Origin: JAPWJZ01 sp041287865
GTDB lineage: Bacteria; Pseudomonadota; Alphaproteobacteria; Micavibrionales; UBA2020
Assembly (NCBI GenBank): GCA_041287865.1
Contig: JBGGMV010000082.1
Location: 53,797-117,796, forward strand
DNA: 64,000 nt
Direction: 5' to 3'
A model generated the notes under the pieces. It saw only the letters and a program-made list of their open reading frames with translations. It was not told where the DNA came from and made no database searches. This document shows, in pieces, positions 32,108 through 39,681 of this stretch; position 1 is the first letter of the stretch, and the number at the start of each line of letters is the position of its first letter. The translations under genes and the position numbers were made by a program.

Positions 32108-33114
32108 CCGCCATTACCCAAAATGCCGGTGAGGAGCGAGGAAAGTCCCTGCGGGTCTTTCCATTCAAGATGCACGCGGAATTTCTTCACGCGTTCCTTG
32201 AGCGAGTTGGGCAGGCGCACATGGTCTTTGACAGTCGTGAGGATCAGCGCGTTTTGCTTGTCGGCGGCGGCCACAAGTTCTTTCAGGTCTTCTTCCATGT
32301 AGCGGAAATGGTCGGCGAAGCTGCCCCAGCCTTCCAGCATCGCGCCGGCAGCGATCAGCGTGTCGCGGAATTTTTCGGGGCGCCCGATGCCGGCGAAGGC
32401 GAAGACGGGCTTGCCGAAGAGCTCGGGGTTGCCCGCCGTATCGGGCTTGATAAGGGCATGGAAGACCGGCATGGCCGAGGTATGGCGCTTCACCGCCTGT
32501 TCCACGCCCGCCTTGTCTTCGCCCACCACCACGACCGCATGGGCGCGTGACAGGCCGTCGGCCACGGATTCACGCAAGGGGCCGGCGGGAAAGACATTCC
32601 CGTTGCCGAAGCCTGCCTGCCCGTCGACGACCAGCAGCGCGAAATCTTTGTGTATCGACGGGTTCTGGAAGCCGTCGTCCATGACGATCAGATCCGCGCC
32701 GGTATCGATGGCGGCCTGCGCGCCCAGCGCGCGGTTTTTCGACACCCATGTGGGCGCTTTTTCGACCAGCACCAGCGCTTCGTCGCCGACATCGATATGC
32801 GTGTCACGGTCGGGGCTGACCTGCAAGGGGCCCTCTTCCTCGCCGCCGTAGCCGCGCGTGAGGATATGCGGGTTGAACCCCGCCTGCTGCATCAGCGGGA
32901 TCAGCGATTGCACAACGGGCGTTTTGCCCGCGCCGCCCGCCACAAGGTTGCCGACGCAGAGCACCGGTTTCGCCAGCGGCACGGGGTAATAGAATTCAAA
33001 GCGTTTCTGCACCAGCCAGCCATAGGCTTTTCCAACCGGGGCCAGCGCTTTGGCCAGCAGGCGGTTTTGCGTGTCGCGCGTGTCGTACCAGAAATCGGGG
33101 GCTGCCAGCATCAT
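32104..33114 (-). CDS. lpxK: Tetraacyldisaccharide 4'-kinase
   Basis: Starting at ATG 33114 (ATGA overlap with the waaA stop; AGGA upstream) the product has 336 residues. It opens with a short hydrophobic N-terminus, then VGNLVAGGAGKTPVV, the LpxK P-loop variant, ILTRGYGG and the DDGFQNPSIHKDFALLVVDG block that is diagnostic for the family. LpxK phosphorylates the 4' position of the lipid A disaccharide using ATP at the membrane. The longer frame to 33264 lies wholly inside waaA and is not used. Confidence 0.95.
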   Translation of the reverse strand: MMLAAPDFWYDTRDTQNRLLAKALAPVGKAYGWLVQKRFEFYYPVPLAKPVLCVGNLVAGGAGKTPVVQSLIPLMQQAGFNPHILTRGYGGEEEGPLQVSPDRDTHIDVGDEALVLVEKAPTWVSKNRALGAQAAIDTGADLIVMDDGFQNPSIHKDFALLVVDGQAGFGNGNVFPAGPLRESVADGLSRAHAVVVVGEDKAGVEQAVKRHTSAMPVFHALIKPDTAGNPELFGKPVFAFAGIGRPEKFRDTLIAAGAMLEGWGSFADHFRYMEEDLKELVAAADKQNALILTTVKDHVRLPNSLKERVKKFRVHLEWKDPQGLSSLLTGILGNGG

Positions 33115-34397
33115 GCCGCTTTCCTCCCCGCCAGTGCGCCATCCAGCACGGGTTTCAGCAGGTCGGCGATTTCGTCGACCACATGAGCTTTTTCCTGCGT
33201 CAGTTTCAGCGCGGCCTCCGCCATCGCAACGACGCCGGCGGGCGATTGCAGCGCGGCGGCGCATTTTTCATGCAGCTGTTCTTCGGTTTCCACCTGCAGC
33301 GCCGCGCCGGCCTTGAGGAAATCTTCGTTGATGGTGACGAAGTTGTGCATATGCGGGCCGTAGATGATGACGCAGCCGGCCTGCGCGGGCTCGATCGGGT
33401 TGTGGCCGCCGATGGGAGCGAAAGAGCCGCCCATCACGACTGTTTTGCAGAGGCGGAAGAACAGCCCCATTTCGCCCAGCGTATCGGCGATATAGATTTC
33501 GTGGCTTGCATCGGGCAGCGCGCCGGTGGAACGCTGCGCGACGGCAGGCGTGGCTTTCTGCGCCAGCGCCAGCACTTCCTGGCCGCGCTGCGGGTGGCGC
33601 GGCACGATGATCGTCAGCAGGCCCGCGATTTTGTCTTTCAGCGCGGCGTGGGTTGCGAGCGCGACCTGTTCCTCGCCGGGATGGGTGCTGGCGAACAGCA
33701 GCAGCTTGCGCGTGGTGGTTGCCGCCTGCAGGGCGTTGAATTTATCCTGCTGCACGGGCAGCGGGGCGGCGGCGTATTTCAAATTCGACGACACGCGCAC
33801 CTCGCGCGCGCCAAGCGCGGTCAGGCGTTTCGCTTCGGCTTCGTTCTGGCCGAGGCAGAGGCTGAAGGCGCCTAGCACGCTTCGCGCCATGCCCCTCGCC
33901 CATTTCCATTGGCGGAAGGAGGATTCAGACATGCGGGCATTGAGCAGCACGGCCGGGATATTGCGGCGCTTCACCTCGGAGAGGATATTCGGCCAAAGTT
34001 CGGATTCAGACCAGACGACGGCGTCGGGATGCCAGTGGTCGAGGAAGCTTTTGACCCAGTCGGGATGGTCGACGGGCATGTATTGGTGGAAGGCGCGTTT
34101 CGGCAGCCGTTCGGCCATCAGCTTCGCCGAGGTGACGGTGCCGGTTGTGACCAGCGCTTCGGCGCCGGGGTAATCTTTCAGTACGCGCTCGATAATCGCC
34201 AGCAGCGCCAGCGATTCACCGACCGAGGCGGCGTGGAACCAGACCAGCGGGGCGGAGCCGCGCGGCAGCGACGGCCTGCCGCGGCGTTCGCCCGCGCGCG
34301 CGGGGTCTTCGCGGCCGCGGCTTTCGCGCCGGCGCAGGTAGGCCTCCAGCATGGGGCCTGAAGCACCCATTAATGTCTTGTATAGCGTCAGCAACAT
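33111..34397 (-). CDS. waaA: 3-deoxy-D-manno-octulosonic acid (Kdo) transferase
   Basis: From ATG 34397 (GAGG just upstream) the protein has 427 residues. An N-terminal hydrophobic helix (MLLTLYKTLMG) anchors it; WFHAASVGES is the conserved N-terminal Kdo-transferase motif, followed by the family's DHPDWVKSFLDHWHPDAVVWSESELWPN and a C-terminal GT30 half with GGSFAPIGGHNPIEPAQ. WaaA adds Kdo to lipid IVA. Compared with common homologues there is a Gly/Arg-rich insert at residues 22-45. It is the first gene of the waaA-lpxK-lpxL operon. Confidence 0.94.
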   Translation of the reverse strand: MLLTLYKTLMGASGPMLEAYLRRRESRGREDPARAGERRGRPSLPRGSAPLVWFHAASVGESLALLAIIERVLKDYPGAEALVTTGTVTSAKLMAERLPKRAFHQYMPVDHPDWVKSFLDHWHPDAVVWSESELWPNILSEVKRRNIPAVLLNARMSESSFRQWKWARGMARSVLGAFSLCLGQNEAEAKRLTALGAREVRVSSNLKYAAAPLPVQQDKFNALQAATTTRKLLLFASTHPGEEQVALATHAALKDKIAGLLTIIVPRHPQRGQEVLALAQKATPAVAQRSTGALPDASHEIYIADTLGEMGLFFRLCKTVVMGGSFAPIGGHNPIEPAQAGCVIIYGPHMHNFVTINEDFLKAGAALQVETEEQLHEKCAAALQSPAGVVAMAEAALKLTQEKAHVVDEIADLLKPVLDGALAGRKAA

Positions 34398-34549
34398 GCG
34401 CCTCGTAAGCCCCCTGAAAGGCCCGTCATAAGGCCATAAGATGGGCGTTTTACCCCCTCGAATGCAAGCATTTCTTGTAAAAGCAGGGCAAGGGGCACTA
34501 AAATTGCAGGGCAAGGCTAACTATTGGTAAAACAACAGGAAAGCGCCCC

Positions 34550-34804
34550 ATGACCGGCAATGACACGCGCGAAAAAGCCCTCGATGTGCTGAAAAAACAG
34601 ATCCGCGAGCAAAAGAAGCGCATCGATCCCGCCGTCCTTGCACGCGCGCAGGAGGCTTTAGCCGCGAAAGGCGCCGCCGCCGCATCAGTGCCCTATGACC
34701 GCGAAACGGCGCGGGCGGCGGTCGAGATCTTCCTGAAAGACCATGCGGATGCGGAAGGCTTCAGCCGGAAACTTGCCAAAAAACTCCATCAGGACAAGAA
34801 CTGA
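34550..34804 (+). CDS. Small charged helical protein of unknown function
   Basis: ATG 34550 follows AGGAAAG. The 84-residue product is Lys/Ala/Glu-rich and almost wholly helical (KKQIREQKKRIDPAVLARAQEALAAK, then ARAAVEIFLKDHADAEGFSRKLAKKLHQ). No Cys, signal or membrane segment. It is divergent from waaA and convergent with the exported-protein cluster (3 bp between stops). Family not recognised. Confidence 0.6.
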   Translation: MTGNDTREKALDVLKKQIREQKKRIDPAVLARAQEALAAKGAAAASVPYDRETARAAVEIFLKDHADAEGFSRKLAKKLHQDKN

Positions 34805-34807
34805 GCC

Positions 34808-35995
34808 TTACGGGATCAGGGCGGCGATAGCCTGCGGCAGTGTGCCGGCCGCGAAGGGCGGCGGCGCGGGCGGCCAGAACGGCAGGGCGGCGTTGGGCCC
34901 GCCGAGCGGCTGGCCGGCCGTCAGGTCGGCGGCCGCGTTCGCGATAATGGGGGCGTTGGCGCCAAGGCCCAGTTCACCCAGCAGCATGGGCGCTGCGGCC
35001 ATCGTCATGCCGCCGGGCTTGGCCTGCATGCCCAGAAGCTGTTCGAAGTTCATATAGGCCGTGCCGGTTTCGATCGCCGTGCCGATGATGGCGCGGTTGC
35101 CGCCGCCGTTATCGAAGATGGCGGGCGTCTGGTTGCCCCAAAGCTGCTGGATGCGGTCGCATTCGCCGGTGCCGGCCGCGTTGGAGAAGCTCGTCTGGCT
35201 GGTCTGCGGGCCGTTGATGAAGGTGTTCAGGAAGTTGGTGACGGCCGTCCTGACCGCATTAACCGCGGTCTGAAGGGTGGTCGTGATAAAGTTCAGCACG
35301 TTCTGCAGCGCGACCTTGAGCGCCGTTACCGCCAGCGGCACGGCCATCGGGATGATGCCGCCCAGAAGCGTCATGGCCGTCATCAGGATGTTCATGATGC
35401 CGTTCAGCGTGCCGACGGCTGTCGTCACCGCGCCGATCAAGGCAGTGATGGGGGCCAGCAACGCCGTCAGCATACCGTTGATAATGCCGGTGAAGAAGTT
35501 GAGCGCCGTTGCGCCCAGCATCTGCGAAAGTGAATCGCCGAAGTCGTCGACGTGGCCCGAGGCGACAGGGGCGACGACCTTGCTGATGGCGCTCAGCAGA
35601 GGCCTGTCCGCGCCCATCGTTCCGCCCTGGAACTGGGGCGAATACCAGATGCGTGTCTGGTTGGTGGGGACGGTGCCCGCCGGCATCACGTCCGAGAAAA
35701 TCATGCCAAGGCGCGAGGACAGCGCGACCGCATGGTCGAAGCAGGTCATGCCGATGCCGTTGTCGCTCTGTTTCACGATCTCGCGGGTATAGGCCTTGTC
35801 CCGCAGGCGCATCAGGTTCGAATGGCGCTCCATCGCGCCGAAGACGCCGCGGTAGTTGTTCACGCCGGGCGTGGGGCCGGGGCCGACAGGGGTGCTTTCG
35901 TCACAGCCCGGCAGCGCGTTGCCGGCGTAGGACGCGGTGACGCCGAGCCCCGCCATGAGGATCGAGAAGAGAGCGATGAACAGCAGCTTTTTCAT
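34808..35995 (-). CDS. Exported protein, type A of a duplicated two-gene module (copy 2)
   Basis: The 395-residue protein has a Sec signal peptide (MKKLLFIALFSILMAGLGVTASYA, cleavage near residue 24). The mature start carries GCD, then RLRDKAYTREIVKQSDNGIGMTCFDHAVALSSRLGMIFSD. The middle (about residues 155-265) is hydrophobic with several amphipathic or membrane segments. The C-terminal part has GECDRIQQLWGNQTPAIF and GTAIETGTAYMNFEQLLG, shared almost word for word with the gene at 36782, and ends in a Pro/Ala-rich tail. No known family recognised; the look is of an envelope or secretion component. It follows the type B gene by 22 bp. Confidence 0.7.
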   Translation of the reverse strand: MKKLLFIALFSILMAGLGVTASYAGNALPGCDESTPVGPGPTPGVNNYRGVFGAMERHSNLMRLRDKAYTREIVKQSDNGIGMTCFDHAVALSSRLGMIFSDVMPAGTVPTNQTRIWYSPQFQGGTMGADRPLLSAISKVVAPVASGHVDDFGDSLSQMLGATALNFFTGIINGMLTALLAPITALIGAVTTAVGTLNGIMNILMTAMTLLGGIIPMAVPLAVTALKVALQNVLNFITTTLQTAVNAVRTAVTNFLNTFINGPQTSQTSFSNAAGTGECDRIQQLWGNQTPAIFDNGGGNRAIIGTAIETGTAYMNFEQLLGMQAKPGGMTMAAAPMLLGELGLGANAPIIANAAADLTAGQPLGGPNAALPFWPPAPPPFAAGTLPQAIAALIP

Positions 35996-36017
35996 GTTCG
36001 TCCCTTGAACGCGGTTG

Positions 36018-36773
36018 TTACGGGCAGGAGCCAGCCACGCCGGCCGCCTGCAGCGTCAGGCACGACGTCGCCGTCGGCGTGAAGGCCGGAATCAGCGGCG
36101 GCGGCAGCGCGATCACGGCAGCGCGTACATCGGTGAAAAGGGCGTCGGCGCCCGACTGGGTCCAGTTGGCGGCGAAGTTCGTGCCGCCGCCCGCAGGCGT
36201 GGTGGGCGCGACCAGCGGGTCGCCGCCGAGGTCGGAGTTCAGGGCATAGGGCACGCCCGTCTGCAGGCCTTCGGTCTTGATGCGTGTCCAGTGGTCGGCG
36301 GTTTCCGTGCAGGTGGTGGTGGCGGAAAGCGCGGTCGCGGCATAGTCGACCACGCCGCTGTCGTTACCGTCTGCGTCGACGAAGTCGTCGAAGAAGCCCT
36401 GCAGGCCGTCGCCGATTGTGGTGGCATAGCCGGCCAGCAGCATGAAGTCGCCGGAGAAGATCGAGCCGCCGCCCGAGCCGCCGTCACCGGCCCAGCCGGC
36501 CAGGTTGTTGAAGCAGGTCAGGGCCAGCACGCTGTCGGGCTTGTCGATCGTTTCCTCGGTCACGGCCACGTCATAGGCGACGCGCGCCTGCGCTTTTGAC
36601 TGCGCCGCCGTCATGACGGCGGGGTCGCAGCCTTCAATCACCTGCGCCCTGGCTACGCCCGAGAGCATCATGAAGCAAAGCGCCGTCAGCGCTGCGAGGA
36701 AGAACTTTACCGGCAGGCCGAGCGCGGGCGCTTCGACCGCCTTTGCCTTGGACTTCACAGGATAATGTTTCAT
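36018..36773 (-). CDS. Exported protein, type B of the duplicated module (copy 2)
   Basis: A perfect AGGAGG precedes ATG 36773 and overlaps the stop of the upstream type A gene. The 251-residue product has a long basic n-region and a signal core (FFLAALTALCFMMLSGVARA). The mature N-terminus reads GCDPAVMTAAQSKAQARVAYDVAVTEETIDKPDSVLALTCFNN...IFSGD, clearly related to the matching region of the type A proteins. It ends SCLTLQAAGVAGSCP, where two Cys are conserved with the other type B copy (DACSVVTTAGIAGTCP). The middle is Gly/Asp/Thr-rich. Function unknown; probably periplasmic or secreted. Confidence 0.7.
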   Translation of the reverse strand: MKHYPVKSKAKAVEAPALGLPVKFFLAALTALCFMMLSGVARAQVIEGCDPAVMTAAQSKAQARVAYDVAVTEETIDKPDSVLALTCFNNLAGWAGDGGSGGGSIFSGDFMLLAGYATTIGDGLQGFFDDFVDADGNDSGVVDYAATALSATTTCTETADHWTRIKTEGLQTGVPYALNSDLGGDPLVAPTTPAGGGTNFAANWTQSGADALFTDVRAAVIALPPPLIPAFTPTATSCLTLQAAGVAGSCP

Positions 36774-36781
36774 GGTTCCTC

Positions 36782-37942
36782 CTACATAGCACCGATAATC
36801 GCGGCGCTGGTCGTGCCCGGCGCGAACACCGTCGGCATCTTCCAGGTCGGCATTACGCCGGGCGCGGACAACATGCCGCCACCCTGAATGTCAGTCAGCG
36901 CATTGGCAAGGAACGGGGCGTTGGTGGCGTTGCCAAGCTCGCCCAGCAGCAGACCTGCCGCCGCCGCCGTCATGCCCGCCGGCTTGGGCGCGTTGCCCAG
37001 CAGCTGGCGGAAATTCATGTATTGCGTGCCGGTCTCGATCGACGTGCCGGTCAGCGCGCGGATCGGGCCGTTAAGGAAGATCGCCGGCTGCTGGTTGCCC
37101 CAGAGCTGCTGGATGCGCGAGCATTCGCCGGTCGGCCCGTTAAAGCCGGTCAGCGAGCCGAGCGCGCCCATGATAATGCCCGAAATCGTCGTGATGAGGC
37201 CCATGATGGTGGTCTGCACCAGCATGATCATGTTGTTGACGAAGGTCGTGATCGCGGTCCAGGCGAGGTTGATCGAGGTCACCAGCGCGAGAATCCAGGT
37301 CGGCGTCGAGCCGTTCAGCATCGTGATGATGGTCTGCAGCGCCGTCACCAAGTTGTTGAAGGTGGTGACATAGGTCTGCAAAGTCGACATATAGGACTGG
37401 ATCTGCGAAATGACGGCGTTGATCGAGCCCATGAAGGTCGTGGCGAAGAAGTTCAGCACCGTGGCGCCGATGATGCGAGAGAGAGAGTCGGGAAACTGCA
37501 GCGCATGGTTCGACTGGCTGTCGTTGACGGTCACGCGAAGCGCGGTCGCCAGCAGCTGGTCGGCGCCGAAGCCCGGATAGGTGGAGGTACCGAAGACTTT
37601 CGTGTTGTTGCCCGAGAGCATGCCCACCGGCACCTTGTCGGAGAACAGCTGGCCGAGGCGCGAGGTGAGCGCGAGGCCGTGATCGAGGCAGGTCATGCCC
37701 ACCGAGTTGTCGGGCTGCTTGGTCAGTTCCTGTGCATAGGCGCGGTCGCGCACGCGGATAGCCTGCGCGCGGTTCGTCATCACGTTAACCATGTTGACGC
37801 AATCGCAGCCCGGGATGCAGTCGGCATAGGAAGCCGTGATGCTCAACCCCGCGAGCAGCGTGGCGAAGACCGCGACCATCAGCATTTTTTGCAGCAGCTT
37901 CATTCTTTTCTTCACGCTTTCCGTCAGGATGCTGTTGATCAT
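36782..37942 (-). CDS. Exported protein, type A of the duplicated module (copy 1)
   Basis: ATG 37942 forms an ATGA overlap with the stop of the preceding type B gene; ATG 37903 gives a start that aligns with copy 2 (MKLLQKMLMVAVFATLLAGLSITASYA) and may be the true one. The mature part shows CIPGCDC, RVRDRAYAQELTKQPDNSVGMTCLDHGLALTSRLGQLFSD, a hydrophobic centre (about residues 170-270 of the longer form) and the conserved GECSRIQQLWGNQQPAIF and GTSIETGTQYMNFRQLLG blocks. Its three close neighbours are paralogs or module partners. Function unknown. Confidence 0.7.
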   Translation of the reverse strand: MINSILTESVKKRMKLLQKMLMVAVFATLLAGLSITASYADCIPGCDCVNMVNVMTNRAQAIRVRDRAYAQELTKQPDNSVGMTCLDHGLALTSRLGQLFSDKVPVGMLSGNNTKVFGTSTYPGFGADQLLATALRVTVNDSQSNHALQFPDSLSRIIGATVLNFFATTFMGSINAVISQIQSYMSTLQTYVTTFNNLVTALQTIITMLNGSTPTWILALVTSINLAWTAITTFVNNMIMLVQTTIMGLITTISGIIMGALGSLTGFNGPTGECSRIQQLWGNQQPAIFLNGPIRALTGTSIETGTQYMNFRQLLGNAPKPAGMTAAAAGLLLGELGNATNAPFLANALTDIQGGGMLSAPGVMPTWKMPTVFAPGTTSAAIIGAM

Positions 37943-38700
37943 GGGCATGTCCCCGCGATACCGGCCGTCGTGACGACGCTGCAGGCGTCGGTCGTGGCCG
38001 CATAGGAAGGAATGGTCACGGTCGGCAGCGTGCCGGCGGCCGTGGCGGTTTGCAGGTCGCTGAAGGTGCCGTCGGTGGCGGCCTGCTGCCAGTCTTCGAC
38101 GAAGTTCTGGTTGGTGGCCCCGGCCGGATCGTCGTCAAAGGTGCCGGTGGTCAGCGCGCCCGTGGGCACGGCGTTGAGCTTGAGCTCTTCGTAGGTCACG
38201 TAAGGAATATTTTTCTGGATGCCTTCGTCGGAGTTTTCCTGCCAGAGTTCGGGCATTTCGTCGCAGGCGGTGATCGTCGTGCCGACCGCGGTCTGGGTAT
38301 AGTCGACAACGCCTGAATCGTTACCGAGCGATTCCGCCCAGTCGTTGTTGAAAGCCGTCAGTGAGTCCGGGACGATGCGGTCGATGCCGACGGTATAGTC
38401 GTCGGAGAAGATCGTGCCGATGTTGGCCGCCGCGTTACCGGCCGAATTGTTGAAACAGGTCATGAAGAGCACGCTGTCGGGCTTGTCGAGCACCTGTTCG
38501 GTCGAGGCGACGTCATAGGCGACTCGCGCCTGCGCCTTGGCCTCCATTGCGGTCAAAACTGTCTGGTTGCAACCCTTGACGGGAGCCGCCCAAACGGGTG
38601 CGGCGGTCAGTACGCAACCCATTGACACAACGCACAAAAATAAACGTATCGAGATGTTTCCCGCTTTTGTCATTTTCGCTGAAACCCCAACGCTCCACAT
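37939..38700 (-). CDS. Exported protein, type B of the duplicated module (copy 1)
   Basis: The 253-residue product starts at ATG 38700 (GGAAG upstream) or ATG 38673; the latter gives a more typical signal peptide (RLFLCVVSMGCVLTAAPVWA). The mature N-terminus GCNQTVLTAMEAKAQARVAYDVASTEQVLDKPDSVLFMTCFNN...TIFSDDY closely matches type B copy 2, as do NDSGVVDY and the terminal Cys pair. It heads the four-gene operon B-A-B-A. The upstream 100 bp, shared with divergent rsmD, are AT-rich. Function unknown. Confidence 0.7.
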   Translation of the reverse strand: MWSVGVSAKMTKAGNISIRLFLCVVSMGCVLTAAPVWAAPVKGCNQTVLTAMEAKAQARVAYDVASTEQVLDKPDSVLFMTCFNNSAGNAAANIGTIFSDDYTVGIDRIVPDSLTAFNNDWAESLGNDSGVVDYTQTAVGTTITACDEMPELWQENSDEGIQKNIPYVTYEELKLNAVPTGALTTGTFDDDPAGATNQNFVEDWQQAATDGTFSDLQTATAAGTLPTVTIPSYAATTDACSVVTTAGIAGTCP

Positions 38701-38798
38701 ATATCTTCCATTTTAACAAAATTTGCGGCAATCGTCTTGTCTAAAGTATGATATCGTCCGTTAACTCTTTTGAATAATTGGGAAATACAGGGTTTATT

Positions 38799-39368
38799 AT
38801 GCGTATAACCGCAGGTGAACGCCGGGGCAAGACCCTCAAGGCTCCGGAAGGCCTGAACACCCGTCCAACAAGCGACCGGGCCCGGCAGGCCGTTTTCAAC
38901 ATCCTGAACCATGCCGGCTGGCGAAACGGGGATATTATAGATAGTGCCCTTGTGCTGGATGTCTTCGCCGGTACCGGCGCGATGGGCCTCGAAGCCCTCT
39001 CGCAGGGGGCCGCCCATGCCGTTTTTGTCGAGCGCGACCCCGCGGCCGTCGCCGCCTGTACCGAAAACATCACCTCTATGAAGTATACGGAAAAGACCCT
39101 GCTCCTGAAAGCCGATGCCCTGAAACCCGCCCAGCGCCCCCCGGCGGTGGAACCCCGCACCCTCGTCTTCCTCGACCCGCCCTATGGCAAGGGCATGGCC
39201 GCCGAAGCCCTCAAAGCCTACGCCGCCCGCGGCTGGCTGGCGCCCGGCGCGATCTGCGTCATGGAAATGGCCAAGAAACAGCTGGAGCCTGCGGTGGAGG
39301 GATTTATCCAGCATGACGAACGCGCCTATGGCGTCGCGCTGGTCAGGTTTTTGGAGTGGGAGGGGTAA
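38799..39368 (+). CDS. rsmD: 16S rRNA (guanine(966)-N2)-methyltransferase
   Basis: From ATG 38799 the protein has 189 residues. It opens with the RsmD signature MRITAGERRGKTLKAPEGLNTRPTSDRARQAVFNIL, then the SAM-binding LVLDVFAGTGAMGLEALSQGA, and has the DPPYGKG catalytic loop. RsmD methylates G966 of 16S rRNA in the small subunit. A TTG at 38778 would add seven residues; no strong Shine-Dalgarno decides between them. The 3' end carries GGAGGGG that serves the next gene. Confidence 0.93.
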   Translation: MRITAGERRGKTLKAPEGLNTRPTSDRARQAVFNILNHAGWRNGDIIDSALVLDVFAGTGAMGLEALSQGAAHAVFVERDPAAVAACTENITSMKYTEKTLLLKADALKPAQRPPAVEPRTLVFLDPPYGKGMAAEALKAYAARGWLAPGAICVMEMAKKQLEPAVEGFIQHDERAYGVALVRFLEWEG

Positions 39369-39370
39369 AA

Positions 39371-39601
39371 ATGGATAGAAAAATTGCGGAAGAGCTTGTC
39401 AATGCTGTTCGACTGTTTGAAGAACCAACAAATGTTTTAAATGAAATAACAAACAAGATTGTTGATGAGGAAGAACGTAAAAAATTTCGCCAGTATATGG
39501 CTGAGATTGTAGCGTTGCTCACTATTGATTTGCTTAACCCCATTATCAATGAATACCCAGATTTAGATCCCTACAAAGATCATTTCAAGAAAACCGAATA
39601 A
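39371..39601 (+). CDS. Small AT-rich gene, product unknown
   Basis: GGAGGGG at the very end of rsmD lies five bases before ATG 39371, giving a 76-residue acidic helical protein (RKIAEELVNAVRLFEEPTNVLNEITNKIVDEEERKKF, LLTIDLLNPIINEYPDLDPYKDHF). Base composition and codon use (many AAT, ATT, TTT) are clearly AT-richer than in neighbouring genes, which suggests recent acquisition or weak selection. No family recognised. It is followed by a palindrome. Confidence 0.6.
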   Translation: MDRKIAEELVNAVRLFEEPTNVLNEITNKIVDEEERKKFRQYMAEIVALLTIDLLNPIINEYPDLDPYKDHFKKTE

Positions 39602-39644
39602 ATCAAAGCGATGATGGCTTTGGGGCGGGAAGCGTAAACCCAAT

Positions 39645-39672
39645 TGTCGCCCCTGCGAAGGCAGGGGCGACA
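39645..39672. repeat. Perfect 12-bp hairpin with GAAG loop
   Basis: TGTCGCCCCTGC (39645-39656) and GCAGGGGCGACA (39661-39672) pair perfectly around GAAG. It stands between two convergent gene ends and could act as a bidirectional terminator, but there is no T-run. It shares the loop and C-rich stem plan with the element at 10862-10935. Confidence 0.8.
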
Positions 39673-39681
39673 GTGTCGCGT

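Noticed and set aside
32138..32148. GAGGAAAGTCC, the start motif of RNase P RNA
   Set aside because: It lies inside the conserved 3' part of lpxK on the other strand, and no further RNase P RNA elements follow.
36743..38005. 420-codon plus-strand open frame antisense to the exported quartet
   Set aside because: His/Arg/Gly-rich translation without motifs, lying over two well-supported genes; a shadow of GC-rich codon structure.
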